Assembly: GCA_947000775.1 (NCBI GenBank)
Contig: CAMQGK010000567.1
Location: 3,267,001-3,331,000 of the forward strand
Length of the DNA: 64,000 nucleotides
Direction: 5' to 3'
Origin: Pterois miles
Taxonomy: Eukaryota; Chordata; Actinopteri; Perciformes; Scorpaenidae
Below the pieces are notes generated by a model that saw only the letters and a program-made list of their open reading frames with translations, was not told the DNA's origin and searched no databases. Below, piece after piece: positions 57,496 through 64,000 of the stretch. The position numbers were made by a program, and so were the translations under genes. Each line of letters opens with the position of its first letter. The first letter of the stretch is position 1.

Positions 57496-57623
57496 CATAC
57501 CATTAGTGGAAGGGCCTTTTTAATGGAACTAAATCATATCAGAGGATGTTTTGAAATTTCAGTGTATTGATATTTGCTTAGCTATAATTGTAAAATTTAA
57601 AACATGCATGCATTTATTTTATT

Positions 57624-57925
57624 TAGGGATGTACCAATACTCAAATAGCTGGATTGGAGATTGGTGAAAATGGGGCCAATCTGTTCAATTCAGTCCTATT
57701 TTTATATACTATATATAATACATACTGAAATTTTAATTCCTGTTTAAGTTTTGACCAATTTGTTGCTGCATTAAAAAGGTTCCCCCCTGAATTGTAATTC
57801 CTATTAACTTTTTAGCAAGTTGTTGGTGCATGATTTATTATTTTATTAGTAAATACGTCTCAGCCGAAACCCAAAGCCTAGATATTGGTATGGAGATTGG
57901 AAAAAGTCGGATCAATGCATTCCTA
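57624..57925. mobile_element. hAT-like short element (TAGGGATG ends), uninterrupted copy
   Basis: Left TAGGGATGTACCAATACTC and right GGATCAATGCATTCCTA are imperfect inverted repeats. The text AATAGCTGGATT is shared with the Tc1-split copy at 39397. No coding capacity. Confidence 0.65.
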
Positions 57926-60114
57926 ATTTGAGAGTCTCTTGAGAAACACTTTCAAAAGAGAGACCTGGCCAAAATGACTGAATAGATATCAATACAGAGT
58001 CACATAAAAATGTACAGGATACACTATGGCACAATATTAGACCTGAGAGAAACAAAGTGTGACTTTTTAAAACATTTCCATTCCTCGTAAAACACATTTT
58101 GGATGTGTTAAGGTGGCGTTTCCAAAAGAAGTTTGGCTTGTAATTTAGTCTAAGCCCAGGGAGAGTGCATAGTTCAAAAATGCAGTTTTGACTAGTTCAG
58201 AACACACTCTGATGACTCAGACAGGAGAACGGAGGTTAACAGGCGCTGGTTGTTACACCAGTTAGCCAGATTTAGCTCAAATTATTCCTGAAATACACAA
58301 GAAGAACGCCAGCTGAAAATGACCAGGTTTGTCTTGTAATTACAGTGCGGTCCACTGTGATGAACATCGGCTAGGCAGCATGAGGGGTTTTATGGGATAT
58401 ATCAATATCAAGCCAAGTTGAGACAATTTTATGTATATGGCCTAAAGTCACTAATCACAGATTTGCATTAGTGGGCTTCAGGAACATACAAGTTAGGTTT
58501 TAGTTAAAACATAGGACACTCTTGAATATAAGACCCCTGATTCAGATAAAGTAAAATTCAAAAAAAAAAAAAAAAACTAAAATGGACTTTGAGCAGCAGA
58601 GGAGGGATCCTTCTTCAAGACACAAATAAGTACTGTATATACAGAAGAGACCAAATTATCAATTGTACAATTACGATATGTAGAAAAAAAATACAAAAAA
58701 TGACATTCTTCAGTGTGCAACCAGAACATGAAGAATATCAGGAAACTAACCTTCATTAATTTAGTCTAATACAGAAAAGATGCACGTTACAGCAACTTCA
58801 TTCCCACAGCTCAATCTCAGACTTTCCTCAGATCTATTAAGTGTCAAATACTCATCATACCTAACCGTGCTGTGTGACTGCACACCTACATAAGTGTGCT
58901 TTGTCAGTGCAGTTTGTGTTTGCTCTGTTAGATGGCACATGATTGTGTTTGCACTCGGCGAAGCAAATAGTCTCTGGTATGCTTGCACGCCCTGCTGATT
59001 TTGAGTATGTCTAGCTAGCTGTGTGGCTATCAGCAAAATAATAATAATAAAAGTCAAGTCAGACGGGGCATCGAAGCTGGCGTTCCTTCACCCGAACCTG
59101 CTTCTCATTGTGTAAAGTGTTGGTAGGTCTCCCAGGAGGTGAGAGTAGCAACACTTTACTCTCAAAATCAGAGCTATAAACTTACAGTAAGAGCTGATGT
59201 TTTCTGCCAAGAGGCTATTAAACCACAGTGGGAGCGCCTTACCACATTAATGACAATTTGATGCTCAGGCATATTGTGCAAATGATGGTTTATGCTGAAA
59301 CAGTAATTACAGTAGCTGGAAATTACAAACCGCTGGCTGTTTGTGTGGAGTCATACAGTATGTTGCTTGTTTTATCAAAGTCATCTCGTGCTTAACCGGA
59401 TGATACACCTACACTCTCACAGAGCAGTCCTAGTCATTTGCTGTGTGGCTTGAGAAAGGCGCATCAGGATACACGTAACCTTAAAGGGGCACATCAGGTG
59501 ACATGCGGTATGTCATATCCTGTTATTGTATTTCTGTTATGAATTAAGTAGAAGTTATGCAACGGCTTCTCTGGAGGCCAGGGCTTCTCACATACTGCCA
59601 GTTTCGGGGCTGTTATGGAGCCCCCCGCAGAGATCGTTACATTCCATCATTCGTGTGTCAGCAATGTCCATACACACCGGGCCCCCCGGGAGAGTTATGT
59701 ACTGTGGGCTAGACCAAATTAAACACAGACATCTTAAAACGTGAACATGGGGCCGGTGTACGAGGCTGTTCAATCTTCTCAGAATGATACAGTCTTGGAG
59801 AAACATGCCCGTGGATGTTTAGATTTCATTGAAGGTGGGTCGTCCTCGCTGAGCCAGATTACTCGCAGGCCCCCTTTGCTTTTGTTGGGGTGAAGGGAGG
59901 GCAGTGTGACACAGTAGTTGTCGTCTGGTATATGAACTCTCAAGGTTCTTTTTCACAAATGTGAAGTATTTGTAATCTTTTATCTGTTGTGTGTCCTTCT
60001 AACTTTCCATTCATAGGCATACTAATGCGTTTGATTCAGGTAGTCAGGCTAAGAGGAGAGAGAGGCACCAGAGCGCAGGCTGGAAAAGCTAACAAAAACA
60101 CTTCTGTACTTGAG
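57926..60114. other. Probable myh9 intron 1, no bounded element
   Basis: Mostly single-copy-looking sequence with an A run at 58560-58577. The open frames on both strands are short and unrelated to known proteins. Nothing else is supported. Confidence 0.4.
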
Positions 60115-60866
60115 CTAGAGCTGAAACGATTTGTCAGTTGAAAGAAAATTGATTTGATAATTGGGCAAAACTGGGTAACTTTGAGCAAATGTGATAGAAA
60201 GTTATTTTTGAAAACGGCCACTATGTCCTGACAGTAATGTGCGAGACAGATAATCTGTGAAAAATCAGGTTCCTCTGCCTCCTTGTAGTACTCCTAAAGG
60301 CAAGATTCCACCTCGCCTGAACCAAAACAACCAGTCAGAGCCGAGCAGTCTCTAGGCCAGCTGTCAATCGCAGCTCGCTGAACTCATGAACTCCAAACGG
60401 TCAAACTAGGCAATGCTGATCAAATATGGATTAAGAGAGAGCCAAAACCAAGCACTGCCCACCGGCGGTGTCATTATCATTTGAAGCACAGGAGGACAGA
60501 TTATCTGTCTCATGTGTTGCTGTCAGGATATAGTGACTGGTTTGTAAAAAATAACTTTGTTTTAATCATATTCGTAAGTTATGTACTTCACCTTTTAATT
60601 GTTGGTCGTTTTGTTCACTGGTTCCAGCTTCTCAAACGTGAATCTTTTCTAGTTTCTTTCGTCTTTTATTGATTTGTAAATAGAATATCTTTACAGTTTT
60701 GGAAAGCTGATTGGACAAAACAAGCTATTTGAAAATGTCAACAAGGCTTTTGGGTAATTTTGGGCATTTGTCACTTGTGACATGTTATCGACTTCACAAG
60801 AAATCGATTGAAGAAAATATTTAAAAGACTAATCAACAATGCAAATTATCATTGGTTGCAACTCTA
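60115..60866. mobile_element. hAT-like element (CTAGAG-TGAAACGA ends) carrying a nested insertion
   Basis: Left CTAGAGCTGAAACGA and right GGTTGCAACTCTAG form inverted repeats. The interior has AGAAAATTGATTTGATAATT near the left and CTAATCAACAATGCAAATTA near the right. A copy of the TTAAAGC element (60168-60600) lies inside. Confidence 0.6.
60168..60600. mobile_element. TTAAAGC(T/A)GCA element, copy 4, partial, nested
   Basis: GGTAACTTTGAGCAAATGTG, GCCACTATGTCCTGACAGTA and GTCAGGATATAGTGACTGG mark a shortened copy. The outermost inverted-repeat bases are worn away on both sides. Confidence 0.65.
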
Positions 60867-60889
60867 GACTACCTGAAATCCTTCTACAG

Positions 60890-61165
60890 TAGGGTTGCAA
60901 CGAATGATTACTTTCATTGTCGATTAATCTGTCGATTATTTTCTCAATTAGTTGTTTGGTGAAAAATGTTGATCAGTGTTTCCCAAAGCCCGAGATGACG
61001 TCATCAAAGAGTTTACTATCATAGAGGAGTAAATAAACCTGAAAATATTCACATTTATTCACAAGTACTCACACCAATTAATCGATTTTCAAAATAGTTG
61101 TTGATTAATTTAATAGTAGAGTAGTAAAGTAATCATTAGTCTAGCTCTAGTTGGTTGTAACCCTA
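60890..61165. mobile_element. hAT-like element (TAGGGTTGCAACGA ends)
   Basis: Left TAGGGTTGCAACGAATGATT and right AGTTGGTTGTAACCCTA are inverted repeats, with internal TGTCGATTAATCTGTCGATT and GATGACGTCATCAAAG. I recognise this as a widespread teleost element. It lies 24 bases from the preceding hAT-like element. Confidence 0.7.
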
Positions 61166-63530
61166 GTTTAGCCCAAAGTCTTTGACAGTAATATATAATA
61201 TGTTGAGGCTGTCAGCTGGACTGTGCCAGCCGGTCATTTATTTTCTAGTAACACTTGACCCCACTAGATGTTGTTGACGATTGCAGGGTGGTGAAGTGTC
61301 ATGCATATCCTACGTAGTTTCCGATGCAGTCAGCTGAGATTCATTCATGCAGGCAAAACCATTGCAGTCAGAGAGGAGACTAAGATTCTCCATTATCCTC
61401 CATGGCAGATTGTGAAATTCACTCTTGTATACAGAAATAGACATAACATATATTTTTTAATGTCAGAAAGTTTGTGATGCAGATGGTATCAAACACCAGA
61501 ATCACCTTTAATGGCCGAGTATTGTACACACATAAGGAATTTGACTTTTTTGCTTTGCTCACGTTGAACACAAATAAGCCGAGGCATAAAAGCTAGGAAC
61601 AAGGAAACGCAGCAAGCTTGCACACATACTGCATGCCATGTTCCATATATCACTAATGTTGCCCTTTAATTCAGTTCTTCCAAACATTTTCTTGTCTCGT
61701 CTATTTTTGTACTGCCCAAACATATTTCTTCAGCAGCATAATTAAGTTGCCTCAGTCAGGATGGTTGAACCGACCGGGCTCAAGGATATATCTGCAGTAG
61801 TGTGTGTGTGCTGTGGGTTTTCCATTTCCTTCCACCACTGTTTATTCCTTACATTTCCTCGTCTCAGTCTCCCCTTTCTCTGTTCCCTGTCTATGTTCCC
61901 CTGCATTCCCTTACCCCCCACCTCTTTTCCTCTGCTTGTGTTTTTTTTACCACCACCCCATCCTTTCCTCCATCCTCCTCCGCACAGCACGCACCTGTAA
62001 GGTTTCAATAGAAGCAAACAATACCAGGAAATGGCTGCGCTCTGACTTGGACTATATACAGAAATGAGATTTCTGATCTTGACGGACGGACCTTGAACAC
62101 GCCTTTTGTGATGATTACTTGTGGCTCTGTTGGTAATTCTACTTTCTATTTTGTGGCATAAATGATGAGGTAATGCTCGATCAGTCATTGCTGACCTACG
62201 GTCTAGCTCTCTCTGGAGTGCCGGTTTAATGATCCAGCTTCCTGTTTGTTTTCAGGAGAGGTGATAGTCAGCACCTGGCCCTCCATTTCCCTGCGTAACT
62301 TCCTTATAGAAAATAGTTTTTGTAAAGATCCTTTAGTTTCTCTCTTTCTTTTTGTAACACTCTTCAATGTAGTTGACTCATTAGTGTAAACACAGGTTAT
62401 GCAATGTGAAATAAAGTCAAGCATTTATGGCTGAGAGAAAAGACATCTGGTCGGTGGTAGCTGTGGTGAAGCACAGTTGTATTACTGTACATGTCAGAAA
62501 TTAGACTTTGTCCGTGGTTGGGTGTGTGAGCTGCACACCTGGTGTCGAAAAGTAGTTCTTTGCGCAACTCATTCACCACAGACACGTTTGCACTGTGAAC
62601 TGTGAAACATGCTGAATAATGCATCTATCTTCTGTCTCCCATTTGGACCAGTTTTTCCCCTGTAAGTCTATAATTGTATTGCACATCAAATGCCCAGGTT
62701 GTCATATAGCATGGGGCTCTCAGAGGTCTGCGAATGCAGCGTTTGATAAGAAAAATCTGGGTGTGCCTTGGGTCAAGATAACAAGTGATATAGGTTAGAA
62801 GAGCCACATGATGATCGAAAAGAGTGAAGCAGGGAGGGTTGTCTGGAGTAATATCAGATTTTCTTCACTGAATCTGTGAGAAATAAGAGACCTAGCTGTG
62901 CCAGCTCAGCATTCCACATAAAAAAGCGTTGCTGACAGATTGAAATGTGTATCTTAACTCCCCTCGGCATTCTTTCACCGTCTGCTAAAAGGGCTTACGT
63001 AACCACCTATCTATTTATCGAAGGGTCAATACTGTGGAGTGTTCTAGTAAAAGGGCAAACTGGTGTAGCACAGTATTTGCTCTGTTTTGTTAAGTAACCA
63101 GTCAGTTGTGCATTCAATGGTGTAATCAGATGGCTGGTTTTAGTGATGGATGTGGAATTTATTCTATGACCCTGAAAATGATTTGTTTATCAGACTGGCA
63201 CCCTATTTCCAATTATCTGTCCTCCCTGTCATTTAACAGAAGTGTTCAATGGGTCAGCCTTCTGACTCCCATTGATCAACTGGTTGAAATACGTAAAATG
63301 GACATTATACAGAATTTTTATACATAGTCCAAAGCAGTTCAAGTGATGCGAGCATTGTAAGCAGTTGTGTAGGTCAGTGATTTCCAACCATGGGTGCTGA
63401 TAAAATCAGTAGTAAGTAATGGACAAACCATTGAAATAGCTAAAGTAATGCAGAAAGCTTCTGCAAAAACAAAACAAAACCTAAAACACTTCAAGCTTCG
63501 TGAAGAAACTGTTCATAATTCCCTTTCTAA
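61166..63530. other. Probable myh9 intron 1, no gene seen
   Basis: Contains a pyrimidine-rich run at 61850-61985, which creates several overlapping open frames on both strands that are not credible. No bounded repeat is recognised. Confidence 0.4.
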
Positions 63531-63532
63531 CA

Positions 63533-63595
63533 TATTTTCTACCCCATTGTGGGACTAATAAAGGTAGATCTTCTTCTTCTTCTTTTCTATATTAA
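63533..63595 (+). repeat. Retroposon 3' tail fragment with (TTC)n
   Basis: TACCCCATTGTGGGACTAAT followed by AAAGGTAGATCTTC and a (TTC)n run resembles the 3' end of fish SINEs or their partner LINEs. The body is not recognisable upstream. Confidence 0.4.
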
Positions 63596-64000
63596 TGTGA
63601 AAACCTCTTCAAACAACTGGATTTATTCAAGTTTCTCATCAAAAAGTAAGATTACATTTCAACACTTTGTGATAATGTTATAATCAACCTTTTACCAAAT
63701 ACTTATGTTTGCAGAGAATAGAGCCTGAACACACCATAATGTAAATCAATGCAACCTCCGTTACTGTTAGTCGTTAGCGCATGCAGGACTGTGCTGCTTA
63801 CTGCCTGCTAACGGCTAACTACCTCTCCTTCCTCTGATTTCAACACAAATTTGTGATTTCCATTATCAGGGTAAAAATAAGGTGTCTCCCCTGGACGTGT
63901 CAATCAGAGTTGGAAATCTGCACCAGCCATCGACCAAATGCTGGTAAAATATGCAAGTGGCTGCTAGATTTGCTTCACTCACCAACCAGAAAAACAGAGG
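63596..64000. other. Window end, no feature seen
   Basis: Contains GTTAGTCGTTAGCGC and CTGCTAACGGCTAACTACC, short repeat-like motifs without defined ends. No gene signal. Confidence 0.35.

Noticed and set aside
61742..62188. 148-codon minus-strand frame and overlapping plus-strand frames
   Set aside because: Arise from a pyrimidine-rich tract that lacks stops on both strands; no domain and no splice context.
1..64000. CRISPR arrays, prokaryotic operons, phage or plasmid features
   Set aside because: The tandem repeats found are minisatellites without unique spacers, and every recognised gene is a spliced vertebrate gene.

Overview
The window is nuclear DNA of a ray-finned fish, most likely a spiny-rayed (percomorph) teleost. 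The genes are split by GT-AG introns, their predicted proteins match vertebrate families end to end, and the non-coding DNA is full of repeats I recognise from memory as typical of teleost genomes: a tRNA-derived SINE, Tc1 transposons, hAT-like and other short inverted-repeat elements, and LINE tails ending in TGGA repeats. I see no bacterial, viral or CRISPR features. One probable solitary LTR is present.

Layout. 1-7228 (+): an LRRC8-family anion-channel subunit in five coding exons (894 aa). 7229-8920: 3' flank with a SINE. 8920-16700 (+): ddx39a, an mRNA-export DEAD-box helicase (427 aa, nine coding exons plus a 5' UTR exon). 18040-27340 (-): a CCN1/CYR61-like secreted matricellular protein (396 aa, five exons), convergent with ddx39a. 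27500-36000: gene-poor DNA with layered transposons and a 59-bp tandem array. 36152-37084 (-): an unidentified 310-codon open frame. About 38560-45030 (+): txn2, mitochondrial thioredoxin (171 aa), with a 5' UTR exon and a 3.8-kb first intron carrying a Tc1 inside a hAT-like element. 45000-55700: repeats, ending in a broken Tc1 and about 800 bases of homopolymer-rich sequence that looks like an assembly fault. 55740-56131 (+): a CCAAT/CpG promoter and untranslated first exon, inferred to be myh9 because MYH9 follows TXN2 in the same direction in vertebrates. 56132-64000: probably its first intron, again repeat-rich.

The genes do not form a functional unit; this is ordinary vertebrate gene order. 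The coding annotation rests on reading frames joined at consensus splice sites. The exon sums give 894, 427, 396 and 171 aa, and the last three match or come close to the family lengths. I found no clear new biological system. The most useful leads are the multi-intron LRRC8 paralogue with a Ser-rich loop, a minisatellite carrying repeated ERR/NR5A-type sites, the Pro/Tyr-rich hinge of the CCN1-like protein, the orphan frame at 36 kb, and several transposon nests that give a relative insertion history.
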